From Epiperipatus broadwayi (Eukaryota; Onychophora; Udeonychophora; Euonychophora; Peripatidae): a DNA stretch of 64,000 nucleotides. The notes under the pieces were generated by a model. The model was not told the origin of the DNA and searched no databases. It saw only the letters and a list, made by a program, of their open reading frames with translations. Numbering within the stretch: position 1 is the first letter of the stretch; each line of letters opens with the position of its first letter. The stretch covers positions 2,152,001 through 2,216,000 of the forward strand of contig JAQFVV010000021.1 in NCBI GenBank assembly GCA_028023455.1, read 5' to 3'. A program made the position numbers and the translations under genes. Shown in pieces: positions 45,087 through 56,475 of the stretch.

Positions 45087-45600
45087 AAAACCATTTAATT
45101 ACTTATTTTATTGAACAATATAGTTGCTTAATATTTAAATTGTTGATTTTCATTCTGATTGATCATAATAATTTAAAGCAGAACTCGGAAGATGTAGAAG
45201 ATGAAAAATTTTAGCATTGCTTCCAGTACAATAGTAATGAAAAGCCATTTCAAAAAACTCGTTACATCTTATTATAATTTTTTAAACTTGCATAGCCAAA
45301 TAATGCAACGAAATTGAAGATAACTTCCCAATATTTAATTTTTCATAGACATGATCTTCAGCTTGCATAACGTTAATGGCAAAATAAACCTAATTTTTAT
45401 CACAATTACTGTTAAAATTAATTTTAAGCATAACTAAAATTAAAAAAATATATTAAAAGCTATGAATTTATTTAAGGAAATAAAAAATAAAGTTTTCTTT
45501 TAGTCTTTGCTTGAATAATATATTTTCCAAAATATAAGATTAATTTTTTTCTAAAAACATCCTATAATTACAAAAGTAGAATATATTTGATAGTACACAA
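45087..45600. other. AT-rich DNA, nothing recognised
   Basis: No feature seen. Confidence 0.45.
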
Positions 45601-45691
45601 AAGCTAAACTCTCCATATAGTATCACCACCAATACAAGCCAGAATAATAAATGGATGTACTAGTGGCACTAGTTTATGGAGAGTTTAGCTT
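45601..45691. repeat. Short element with 17-bp terminal inverted repeats
   Basis: AAGCTAAACTCTCCATA at 45601-45617 is perfectly inverted at 45675-45691 with 57 bp between. MITE-like. Confidence 0.7.
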
Positions 45692-45699
45692 ATAATAGA

Positions 45700-47940
45700 T
45701 GGTGGCATGTGATATTTTATATTTATTAAATAAAAACACATTTCATATTAAAAACAATATTACTTTTTAATTTTTTTTTGTCTTACGAGTATATTGTCAA
45801 AGAGCATCACCATTTTGTTCAACTTGAGTTTTGCAATTTATCTTTGCAATATTGAGCATTTTTTGTTATTTATTGATAACTTCTGACATCTAGAGTCAAG
45901 ATCAAACAATAAAATATTGATTCATTACCATTTTATTAAATTCAGTCAATGTAAAAATTTAACTCTAAGGTATTGGCCCTTAACATTCAATAGGAGGTGC
46001 CACTCTGAAAAATTATGAAATAAACTAAGTTAATAGAATACTAAAAACTAGCAATAGCATTATTATAATTTAATTTATAATATTCAATTAACATTTTATT
46101 AATATTTACTTTGAAAAATATGCTTATACATTGAAATGTTTTCATAGGTATTAGTATTTCTTTACTACAACACAGGTTTTTTTAGTAGCTTTAATTTGAC
46201 CATGAGAAATATTCTGAAATGTAGAAAGTATTAATTATAAAATATAATAATATTATAATAAATTTATCTATGCATGATTAATTTTGTTAATCACTAAGGT
46301 AATTGAAGTATGTTTTTTTTTTAGATTTCAAAAATAACTATGACTATAGTAACTTTCACTTTTTTAATTTAATAATTTCATGTAAATGATTTTTTTATTA
46401 ATTCTACTTCAGTGATATCTCTTTCAAACTTGAGTACCCAATGGATACTTAGAAATATCTCTATAATCTGCACTACTAGACTAGTTTCTTGCTAATGGCT
46501 TTCATCACTGAAAAGTTTTGAACTTTTTCTTGCACATTCTGAAATTAACTTTAATATCATTTTAATATCATTAAGCTAATAGGCTGAAATTTAAAAATGT
46601 TTTAAAAATTTTAATCCAAACCAAAATTACTTATGTGGTTATATATCTAACAGTATCCAGTAACTATATATTTTATGTTGTCAGTTGTAATTTAAATTGT
46701 AAGTAACTTTATATATTTATCTAGGATGATTTATATGATCAAAATATCACAAGATTTTTTTTTTTAATTTTACATACACTTTTAGAAGTAGCAATTCAGT
46801 TTATTTATTCAATTCTAGAATAACCAATTGAAATATTTAGTAGTCAGTGGACACTTGATTGGTAAACTCATATTACACCTACAAACTACTTTCTACTTAA
46901 TAAACTTTGTTAGTGACTTACTCAGAGTGTTTGCCCCAAAATAATTTGTTTACTTTCAGTTTTGGTATATAATATACAGATTTTTTTAGTGTGTTTTTTG
47001 TTTTTAAATTAAAGTCAATTGACAAAAAAAATTATCTTGCAATGGCTACATTACATTTTTGTAACTTAAAGACTACAATGGTATGTGATACCTTTCCTAA
47101 GAAAAGTCTTATTTTATGATATAATTAAAATTATAATTTGATTTCCTTATTATTATAAGCATTATTTATAATAAATATAATATTTGTATAAAAAAGTAAA
47201 AATAAAAATAACTATAGGTTAGAATAAAATGAAATAAATTACCTCTATTTAAAATACAATCAATATCACTTGTAACCGAGATCTAAAATTATTTACACTT
47301 AGATTACAGTGGTATAAGGTACTGATAAACCTCAAATAAGTAGCATAAAGCTTGCACTATATGAAACAAATTCAAACTCATTGTTTTTGTGGGTTTTTAA
47401 AAAAAAAATTGCAGAAAAGTAATGACTCAGATACTTGTTTAATTTATAAAATTCTATGAAATTAATTTGTAGAAAAATTTATAACAGTATTTCAAATACT
47501 GCTTGTAACCACTGAGGATTAATATGTGCAACTTTATGTATTTTATATATAATTTTTTTACTTAAATCAGATTGGAGTGATGATACATTATGGTATTACA
47601 AGCAAATTAATCATTATTGATGGATCATATTAGTACCTGATATACTTTTGGTATAAGTAATAGTATTCTGTCAGATCAGATATAAAATTTCATAATAATA
47701 TAATCTATTATATTCATCAATATAACCAATCTACAACCAATTCAGCTAATCAACCAATATTTAGGTATTCTCAGTGAGATGGTAAAACAGGAATAGGAAA
47801 GTGACAATTCTCACCATCCATATAAATCGCAAGTTCTGGTAGTGTTGTCAGATCTTTCATTTGCAGTAAGCTACTTATAAAAACGTTATTTTATATTTTA
47901 CCCCAATATATCATGGGATGCAAACTCTTTATATATTATA
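45700..47940. other. AT-rich DNA, nothing recognised
   Basis: No gene, HHR or repeat relation seen over about 2.2 kb. Confidence 0.45.
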
Positions 47941-48032
47941 AAAAAACAAAAATAAACAAATGGCTTGTTGTTTGGAAGTTCATAAAAATTTGAGCACCAG
48001 AAGTGAAAGTCTGGAAATCCAAAGTCTGTCAC

Positions 48033-48440
<408 letters not shown>

Positions 48441-48444
48441 ACTA

Positions 48445-48600
48445 TATAGGGCACAAATCTAAGAAATATAACAATAAAAAGTTTCATTGCTCAGAAGTTC
48501 ACAAGTTTGAGTACTAGAAGATACTATGAAACTTGAATCCAAAGTTTTCCATTCCATTTCCACTACATCAAACCATATAAGATATTAGTCTAAATAATAG
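48445..48600 (-). repeat. SINE-like fragment flanking the tetranucleotide array
   Basis: CATTGCTCAGAAGTTCACAA at 48486-48505 is the reverse of the SINE tail module. A similar stretch lies left of the array at 47955-48030 (GGAAGTTCATAAAAATTTGA, then CCAAAGTCTGTCACTCTATC). So the array may have grown inside or beside a SINE. Confidence 0.5.
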
Positions 48601-49735
48601 TAATAGCAGCAGTAGTAGAAGATATTATTAATAATAGTAAAGTAATAGTACTAGGAGTAATAGTATAGTAGTGGTAGCAGGAAAAGCACTGGACCATTTC
48701 TTACTACACTACTGCCATTAAGCATTTATCAAAATCTTATTTATAACTAAATCTCATCATTCATTTCTCACAATGTTATTTAATAATATGCACAGAAGCT
48801 TTCATCCCAACATCATAATTATCACTTTTCTAATTTTCTTTCTCTGATTTCTGAGATGTCATTACTATTTTAATCCAACATTATAAAATTATTATTTTTC
48901 TTCTTTTACTTTTTTTTGCATTTTCTCATATATTCATATATATTTTCTTACAATAACCCCTTCATATACACTTTAATGCAAACATTTTTAATGATTCTTT
49001 TATATTTGTAAAAGGTAGAGGTATTTAAGATGGTTTTGATGAAGACTGCAGGACAGTTGAAACTGAGATGCTATTTCTGCTTGAATGCTGTCATCTCTTT
49101 TTTATAATCACTAATTTCTATCTGTAATAGTTTAAAATATTTTCTGTTAATTGTAAATTGTTTCTTACACCTACAAGATGTATCATAATTTATTAGTCAA
49201 CAATATAATTACTGTGTAATCTAATTGTAGTCATAAATGTAATCATTGTTATCATAAATAAAGTTTTCATTAAAACTAATAGTAATAGTTGTAGTAAAAA
49301 TAATAGTAGCAGTATATTAGTACTACTAGTAGTAGCCATAATAATAGTAATAATTATAATAAAAACAGTAGCAGTAATAATAATTATAAACATAGTAGTA
49401 GTAGGTAGTAGTAATAATAATAGAAGTAGTCATAATAATACGTATATTGTCATGCAAGATTTCTTGCAATGTTAGATTGGCAGACATGAGATATAATTAA
49501 TAATCTAGGGCTCACATGTCAATCTATCATTTTTGATGCTTGAAACTTTTATGACTCCAAAGCAACAAACCATTCTACTTCTTCTCTTTCTACTTCTTCA
49601 TCTACTACTATACTACTGCTGCTGCTGCCACTGATGTTGCTCCTCCACTACTACTACTGCTACTGTTACACCTGCCACTACTCTTACTGCTACTTCTACC
49701 ACTACAGCTACTATTACTATTACTGTTGTTGTTTT
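48595..49735. repeat. Trinucleotide-rich tract: (TAG/TAA)n then (CTA)n
   Basis: Scattered TAG/TAA/CAG triplets at 48595-48680, a denser set at 49260-49440, and the complementary CTA/CTG triplets at 49575-49735. The last two are roughly inverted around a SINE-like piece at 49440-49570 (GCAACAAACCATTC). Confidence 0.7.
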
Positions 49736-49739
49736 AGTC

Positions 49740-50300
49740 TTACCTTTGAGATATTGTGGCAGCAACTACTTTTCACAGATGCACTAAATTTGATATTTGC
49801 TCATGTCAGTTTTAGTCCATGCATGTGTAAATTTTAGCACATGCATGAAGAAAAGCTAATTCCACAACATTACAGATAGATAAATCATATATATTATTAA
49901 TTATTATTATATATTTCCAAAATTTTTAGCTTTTATTTTTAGTTCGTACTTCATCTCAACATACCACAACTATCCTCTAATGCATAAAGTCAGACTACTT
50001 TCTGTCTGTCCCATCTCTCCGGAAAACCTTTTACTTAATGTTGTTCTTTAAAAAAAATAAGTATAGGCATCAGAAAATGGCATATTTTCTCCAAAGTACA
50101 TTTTCAGCTAAACTAATTTTATCAATTAACTCAAATCATTAATCCCTTTTAAATATCCTTTATCATTATATATCATTTATGTATCATATTTTGGTATGGT
50201 TAAGTACTATGTTTGACTTAGTTTACTGGTTCTTGCAACACCTTTTTTATGGTTTTATTCATTTGCTTGAAGCAGAATAATACTTTGCTGAAGTTTTGCA
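49740..50300. other. AT-rich DNA, nothing recognised
   Basis: No feature seen. Confidence 0.45.
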
Positions 50301-50401
<101 letters not shown>

Positions 50402-50429
50402 CAAACTAACCAAAGGAAATACATATAAA

Positions 50430-50567
50430 AACAAAAAAAAAGACTTATAAATGCAATAAATAATATTATATTTCAACCAGAGGATTGGTTTTTTCTTTCT
50501 GATGAAAACCAGTCCTCTGGTTGAAATATAATATTATTTATTGGATTTATAAGTCTTTTTTTTTTGT
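50430..50567. mobile_element. Foldback (~50-bp arms) with hammerhead core at the turn
   Basis: AAGACTTATAAAT near 50440 through TTTCAACCAGAGGA is mirrored by TCCTCTGGTTGAAA through ATTTATAAGTCTT ending near 50556. CTGATGA lies in the short turn (50500-50506), followed by AACCAG / CTGGTT as stem II and GAAA at 50523-50526. It is probably an inverted dimer of an HHR element whose 5' parts were lost. Confidence 0.7.
50500..50545 (+). ncRNA. Hammerhead core without clear stem I
   Basis: CTGATGA, stem II AACCAG / CTGGTT (6 bp, loop TCCT) and GAAA are all intact, with an AT-only sequence after it that could form a weak stem III. I find no stem I partner for the bases before CTGATGA, so it is likely truncated. 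Confidence 0.55.
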
Positions 50568-50732
50568 TTATATATATATATGAAAAACAAAAACAAGTTA
50601 TTCATGTAACTTGCTATCACTTGTTATTTATGATCAATAGTTGGCGTTTTACCAAAACCACCGAAACAAGTGTAAAATTTGTTTACATAACTGACAAAAG
50701 AGTCAGAATTAACTATCTCTTTCATTTGCTCA

Positions 50733-50778
50733 CCCTCAGATCAGCTGATTTCAAGCTAGTTGCTATCATCAGTGAAGG
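50733..50778 (-). ncRNA. Hammerhead ribozyme, complete three-stem fold (family 3, left)
   Basis: Minus strand: stem I CCTTCA / TGAGGG (6 bp with one G-U), core CTGATGA, stem II AGC / GCT with a 5-nt loop and a T-T pair next to the core, GAA, stem III ATC / GAT closing tetraloop AGCT, cleavage nucleotide C. Every conserved core base is present. Confidence 0.85.
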
Positions 50779-51038
50779 ATAGAGTTAGAAACTAGATCTA
50801 AACACTGACTTCAAGTGTTTATGCAAAATGTTTCTATCAGTTTGCAAGCGTGAATTTTTCAGACCGGTAAAGTTTTCAAACTCAGCCTAACAAGCCAGAT
50901 ATCTATATGGGTCTGATCTCAATTCAGTTTCACTACATAGTCAAAGTCTCTGCAATATATGTCATTGCAAGAAACCTTTAAAGGTACGTTTTGCATAAAC
51001 ACTTGGAGTCAGTGTTTATATCTAGTTTCTAACTCTAT

Positions 51039-51084
51039 CCTTCACTGATGATAGCAAATAGCTTGAAATCAGCTGATCTGAGGG
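51039..51084 (+). ncRNA. Hammerhead ribozyme, complete three-stem fold (family 3, right)
   Basis: Plus strand: CCTTCA (51039-51044), CTGATGA (51045-51051), stem II AGC / GCT (51053-51063), GAA (51065-51067), stem III ATC AGCT GAT (51068-51077), C at 51078 as the cleavage nucleotide, TGAGGG (51079-51084) closing stem I. It matches the left-arm copy in all stems; only the stem II loop differs (AAATA here, AACTA there). A type I hammerhead layout. Confidence 0.85.
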
Positions 51085-51212
51085 TGTGCAAGTGAAAGAG
51101 ATAGTTAATTCTGACTCTTTTGTCCTTTATGTAAACAAATTTTACACTTGTTTCGGTGGTTTTGGTAAAACGCCATCTATTGATCATATATATATATATG
51201 TGTGTGTGTGTG

Positions 51213-52005
51213 TGCGTGGAAAAACAAAAAAGTTAAAATTACGATATAATGACTATTGCAGTGATAACTATATTGGTATTTGAATGAGTTTAAAACCTAC
51301 ATCTAGAATAATAATGATGGATCAGTCTTTAGCAAAGTAAATAGTTATTAATAACTTCAATATATTTTTATAAAAGATGTTAAATCGTCATTAAGGGTTC
51401 ACAAGAATTATACACTTGTGGATTAAATTGAAAGATATATAATAAACAATGATGAGGATGCTGGAGTGGTCCATTTGACAAAAATAGTTCAGCAGAAACA
51501 AATTTTGCGGATTATTTGCCTATATATGATATTTTTATTCATTGATTTTATCTGAGAGATAATAAATAGTTATTAAGATTATACAAAAATTATACTTTTG
51601 TAAATTAAGTTATAACAAAAAAAACTCTTTTTTATCTTTACATTGTATATATAGAATTCCGAAGCGAAAAACGTTTTTAAAAAAATCATCAAAATCAAAA
51701 AAAAAGAAATCTATTGCTTAGAAAGCAATATCGATTACATATAATTAGTTTTGGTAACTGTATTCCTTAACTGATGTAATTCATACTTATTTAATTCACT
51801 GAATCAGAGAAAACAACTAAGATTTCAGTTGAAAATTCGTGGCATGGCAAATTACTTTTTTTCAAACAATATATTTGTTAACATGAAACCTTATTTTTTT
51901 TTTTCTATATTATATATGTGTGTTATATGAACATTTAAAAAAAGGGTTTATTAAATCTCATAATATTCTATTGCTATAAATGCAAGAATATGCTGTGTGG
52001 TTTTG
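51213..52005. other. AT-rich DNA, nothing recognised
   Basis: No feature seen. Confidence 0.45.
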
Positions 52006-52009
52006 TCCA

Positions 52010-52130
52010 GTGTATAGTAGTGAGTCCTGGATGTCAAGTTTATGAATCGATCATCTTTCAGTTTGTCACTTGTGGGGTTCAAATACATACTTCAAAACAA
52101 TAAACCATTTATTATTATCATCATTATCGT
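52010..52130 (+). repeat. SINE fragment
   Basis: GTAGTGAGTCCTGGATGTCA head-like, GGGGTTCAAATACATACTTC (B box-like GGTTCAAAT) and AAAACAATAAACCATTTATT tail. Confidence 0.55.
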
Positions 52131-52890
52131 TATTATTATCTTATGTTATGAGGAAAAAGAGTTTTCTATTTGTGGCAAAATAAAAATACTGGGTGATGCT
52201 AATTGAAACAGCATAGTTTAGATTACAGATATTGAAAGAGTCTACAGGTAGGTTTACAGAGAGCACTATATTTGCAGTTTATAAGTAATAGTATTGCTTT
52301 GTTATGACTTTTACAGAAAGTAACAAACAAATTTGATTTTTTTTTTTTTGGTAGCTGCTTCATGTTACAGGTTTGGATTTAGATGCACTAATATTCAGGT
52401 GTTGTTGTAAGCATTTACATCGATTATTTTTCTTTCTTCTCGCTGTATTGCTTTTAGCTTGATGGCGAGTGTGTGAAGTGTCTTATATTAAATGTTATTA
52501 TAAACGAAAGTGCATCATGTGCAGACTTTTGAATGATCCCTTTTTAAAAGATTAGTATTGCTTAGGTATTGGTGTATTTATATCAATTATTTTTCTATCT
52601 CCTTGTTGTATTCTTATTGGTTTTGTTAGTGATTATGTAGAGGTGGCTTATGGGTTTTATTGTAAATGAAAGTGTATCTTGTGCACCAAAGTGCATGTAA
52701 TATGAATGCACTAGCTTGAGAAGGATCTTTTTTTTGAAGGATTTTAGAATGGGATTGATATTTTAGTTATTGTTTTTAGTATTATTGAGATAAGATTGTG
52801 GATGTCCTGTAGCTTGGAACAGGTATGAAAAATATGGTGTTATATTTCTACTTTCTTATGATGCAGTACATATGAATGAATACAGAAGGT
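52131..52890. other. AT-rich DNA with a diverged direct repeat
   Basis: CATCGATTATTTTTCTTTCT near 52418 and TATCAATTATTTTTCTATCT near 52581 mark two diverged ~160-bp copies at 52400-52720. No coding. Confidence 0.5.
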
Positions 52891-52892
52891 TC

Positions 52893-53090
52893 ATATTACT
52901 GTTGCTATTATTACTAGTACTATTACTACTCCTATTCCTACTACTACTATTACTCCTAATCCTATTCCTACTTCTATTTCTACTACTACTATTACTAGTT
53001 CTACTCCTATTCTTACTCCTCCTACTACTACAACTACTACTAGTAAGTACTACTCCTACTCCTACTTCTGCTACTACTGCTGCTGCTAAA
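52893..53090 (+). repeat. (CTA)n-like trinucleotide array
   Basis: Imperfect CTA/CTC/TTA triplets giving a poly-leucine-like frame. Not a gene. Confidence 0.85.
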
Positions 53091-53094
53091 TAGA

Positions 53095-53685
53095 TTCTGT
53101 TGCTGCTATTAATACCACTACAACTTATGTCATTGCCTATGTGGTTACTGTAATGAGAAGTAATCTATTTGATTATTTTTAGAACACCTTTACTGATTTT
53201 TAAAAATCTTTAATAAATGAAATTAGCTAACAAAATAGTGATGTTTATTCTTATGAAAACGCACATCTGTTTTCAATGCATTTCTTAGTGAACTTCAGAT
53301 AGAAATTGAAAAATGCAAAAGAGCAAAATGTTAGTTTTGAGTTTTATAATGATTAAGCAAATCAAACTAGGAATCGCAAACTTATTCACCTATGTTGTGT
53401 GTTGATTTATTAGCTATTTATTTAAGATACTACGAAATTTTTTAACATCCTCCCCCCCCAAAAAAAAAAATTCTGTATGAAAGAATTCAATAATCTTATC
53501 ATAAATTATAACTCTTTTGTATTATATCCTCAGCTATATTTATTTTAATAAAATCTTTAAGTATAGCTTTGAGTCATTTCGAAACATTACTTATGACATG
53601 AAATCGGGTCTGCTTCACCCATAACAAACACATTCAAGTTCTGCTGAAATATATTTTTTTTAAATTACTTTTCAATACATTTGAT
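53095..53685. other. AT-rich DNA, nothing recognised
   Basis: A C8 then A run at 53453-53470; otherwise nothing. Confidence 0.45.
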
Positions 53686-53689
53686 ATAT

Positions 53690-54345
53690 CATCATCATCA
53701 TCGATCATTATCAATCCACTGCAGGTTGAAGGTCTCTCCAAGTTCAATCCATCTTCAATCTTTAGCTTTTCTTCTCTGCAGCATCCCTGCATACCTTCTT
53801 ATTTCATCCATCCATATCAAATGTGGTCTCTTTCTGGGTCTTTTACAATCTTTTGGAATCCACTTGCAGATTTAATTGTTTATCTATTATCATCTCTTCT
53901 AGCAATATGTCCAGCCCAACTCCATTTCAGTCTTTTTATTTTTTCAATGAGGTCAGTAATATCTGTTCTCTTACCCATATATTGCATTTTCAATCTCTTA
54001 TTGCTACTCTTAACATGCATCTCTCCATACTTCTTTGAGTGATCTGAAGTCTCTGTATTGCTTTCCTCTTAAGTGTCAAAGTCTCAGATCCATAAGTAAT
54101 ATCTGGTAAAGCACATTTATTAAAAAGCTTCCTTTTCAAGCACAGGCATATTTTCTTTTAGTATCAAGTTATTTCTACCAAAAACACTCCAACCAAGTTA
54201 ATTTCATCCATTATGTTTCAGCCTGTATTAATAATTGACCAAGATATTTGTATCTGTTAACTTCTTCTAACTCATTATAATCAATCTTTATTTTCATATT
54301 ATGAGAAAAACCATTGAACATTACTTTAGTCTTTTTAACATTTAT
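53690..54345 (-). pseudogene. Non-LTR RT C-terminal relic (different LINE family)
   Basis: Minus-strand pieces in order: MKIKIDYNELEEVNRYKYLG at about 54300-54240 (the thumb YLG motif), then ALPDITYGSETLTLKRKAIQ and RLQITQRSMERCMLRV (about 54125-54010), the CxLLYGSETW-like signature. Then come the KD-NG-GLDILLEEM region, an AGHIAR-type motif in decay, and finally MDEIRRYAGMLQRRKAKD and WIELGETFNLQWIDDDD near 53820-53690. This order is the C-terminus of common animal LINE ORF2 proteins. Stops and shifts are frequent. It is distinct from the 9490-12050 element. Confidence 0.75.
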
Positions 54346-55615
54346 GCTTTAATGAAAATGTAGCTTACAAAAATAGATTAGACATCATCAAGTACCAATT
54401 GAAAAATATTTGGATTTATAATATTGCTATAATATGTCATAATATTATGTGATAATCCATAACAATTTTTAATGTATTTATATTATGTAGCTTCACATCT
54501 TATTTTTATACCATAAATGTGGCAAATCAATAATCCAGTGTATAAATCAATAGCAACTCTCTCCATACAATAGAGCCTTATAGTGCAAGTTTTAGTAATC
54601 ACTGGATGCTAGAAGGATTTATGTATTAAAATTCCTATCTAATGCTTATTCATCCAATATCTTCAGAGTAGTTTTTAACTTGTGGCTTTCTTCTGTGAAT
54701 AGCCTTTGATTTGAAAGCACTCTAGAATTTTGATTACTAACATTTGTGCTATGTGGCACAGCTGTATGGAAATAATTGTTATTGTTTTAACAGCTTATGT
54801 AAGCATAAGAAATGGTGATTGTGTGATGTTTTAATGGTTTAATTAATTCACTGTATAATAGTTTGGCTTAAGTAGCAAGATGATAGTTGTTAAATATAAG
54901 TCTTGTATGTTAGTACCAAAACCATTTTTAAACTAAAAGCCACTAAGATCTCTTAACAGAAGGACCTTCTCAAGTTAATAACTATAAAAATTAAACATTA
55001 CTGATATTTTTTTAACTTCTGGGTAATAAAGCATGAGTTGTTAATCTGCAATTATTAAACCAAAATCTTTACTAAAGATTTTGCATGAAATATCACATCA
55101 TGACCTTAATGTTTCAAAGATTGATGTGGCAAAATGAAAAATTCAATGAATGATAGATATAAAAAATGATATAGGATCAAGAAAAACAGATGAAAGATAT
55201 AGAAAAATGGTATCTGGAGGAATGAAGATTTCATGGTAATTATATATCAAGTGATTTATGATGTAGGTAAGTAGAAAAAATAAATTCAAATAATTATATT
55301 CCTACAAAAATTTAAGGCATAGAAGAATAAAGTGTGACACAGTTTGATGATGAAGTGTGATATTTGTAAAAATGATTTGATAGGTTGCTTACTATTGTGA
55401 GTTTTCTAATTATGCATCCTCACAGTAAGTTAGCAATTTCCTGGTTAATGAAGAGACAATAATTCCCCCCAAAAAGTCCAAGGATCACACCATTAGATTT
55501 TTATATCTAGATACACTTGAAAACCCAAATATCTGCAAAGGAAAATTAAAGAGTATTGAACAATAGATGGATTGAACATTTAAATTTATGTATTGCAAAT
55601 AATAATGAATTTATT
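54346..55615. other. AT-rich DNA, nothing recognised
   Basis: No feature seen. Confidence 0.45.
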
Positions 55616-55818
55616 GCAGCCTAAATTTCTCACACCACTGATACCCTTGACCACATATATGTCTAAAAGATAAACAATCATCAGATTTTCAATTGGATGG
55701 ATGGTTGAAGAGTTGGAATGTGAAGTGGATTGAATCCTGTCCACTAAAGTATGAAGATTGGCTATCTTAATATAAATTTGAGCACTTACTGTATATATGT
55801 GTAGACCTCATAATCTGG

Positions 55819-55862
55819 ACCAACTGATGAGTGCTGGTTTAGCACAAAATATGGATATTGGT
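55819..55862 (+). ncRNA. Hammerhead ribozyme with G12A, family 1
   Basis: Stem I ACCAA / TTGGT, core CTGATGA and stem II GTGCT / AGCAC (perfect 5 bp) are the best-paired of the family. GAA reads AAA, so it is predicted inactive. Confidence 0.75.
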
Positions 55863-56295
55863 GATTATTTATTTTTTAGACACATATGTGGTCAAGTGTG
55901 TCAGTTGTATGAGATAGTGTGGGGAGTTGAGGGTCGTGTGAATGTCTAAGCTCAAAATATTGTATATATTACATTGTTTGTACAGGTATATATATAGTTT
56001 GTATGTTGGATATTAAATAGTAGCTTCCATATCTGCCCAGCCCTCATATATGTATTTTAATGGATCATGTCCTGTACATGAGAGGTCAGAGTGACTTATG
56101 GTCAACCTGGATGTGATGACAATGTTGGCATCAGTGTGAGCTTTGAGCATTCCATCATCAGATTTTTAATTGGATGGATGGCTGAAGAGTTGGAAGGTAG
56201 AGTGGATTGAAGTCTGTCCATTAAAGTATGAAGATTGTCTATCTTAATATACATTTGAGCACTTATTGTATATATGTGTAGTGATGACAATCTGG

Positions 56296-56339
56296 GCCAA
56301 CTGACGAGTGTTGATATAGCACAAAATATATGTATTGGT
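56296..56339 (+). ncRNA. Hammerhead ribozyme with G12A, family 1
   Basis: Stem I GCCAA / TTGGT, core CTGACGA (position 7 may vary), stem II GTGTT / AGCAC with a wobble, and AAA for GAA. It is predicted inactive. Confidence 0.7.
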
Positions 56340-56475
56340 GATTATTTATCCTTTAGACATATATGTGGTTAAATGTATCAGTGGTATGAGATAGGGTGGA
56401 AAGTTGAGGGTCGTGTGAAAGTCTGAGCTCAAAATACCCTATATATTACATTGTTTGTACAGATATATATATATA

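Larger units (their letters stand above)
50570..51212. mobile_element. Inverted-repeat element with two complete hammerheads (family 3)
   Basis: Left arm about 50630-50830 and right arm about 50980-51190 are near-identical inverted copies of ~200 bp: GATCAATAGTTGGCGTTTTA is mirrored by TAAAACGCCATCTATTGATC, and TAGAAACTAGATCTAAACAC by its counterpart. A spacer of ~150 bp lies between. The outer ends are (TA)n. Each arm holds a complete three-stem HHR. The arms have no coding capacity. It is probably an inverted dimer of a non-autonomous PLE-dependent element. Confidence 0.8.
55620..56475 (+). mobile_element. Retrozyme-like tandem dimer (family 1), plus sense
   Basis: Two direct copies with HHRs at 55819-55862 and 56296-56339, cleavage positions 477 bp apart, the same unit length as at 8690-9485. 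Both copies end with CCTATATATTACATTGTTTG-like sequence and (TA)n. The intervening unit contains CATATATGTATTTTAATGGA and GTACATGAGAGGTCAGAGTG. No coding. Confidence 0.8.
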
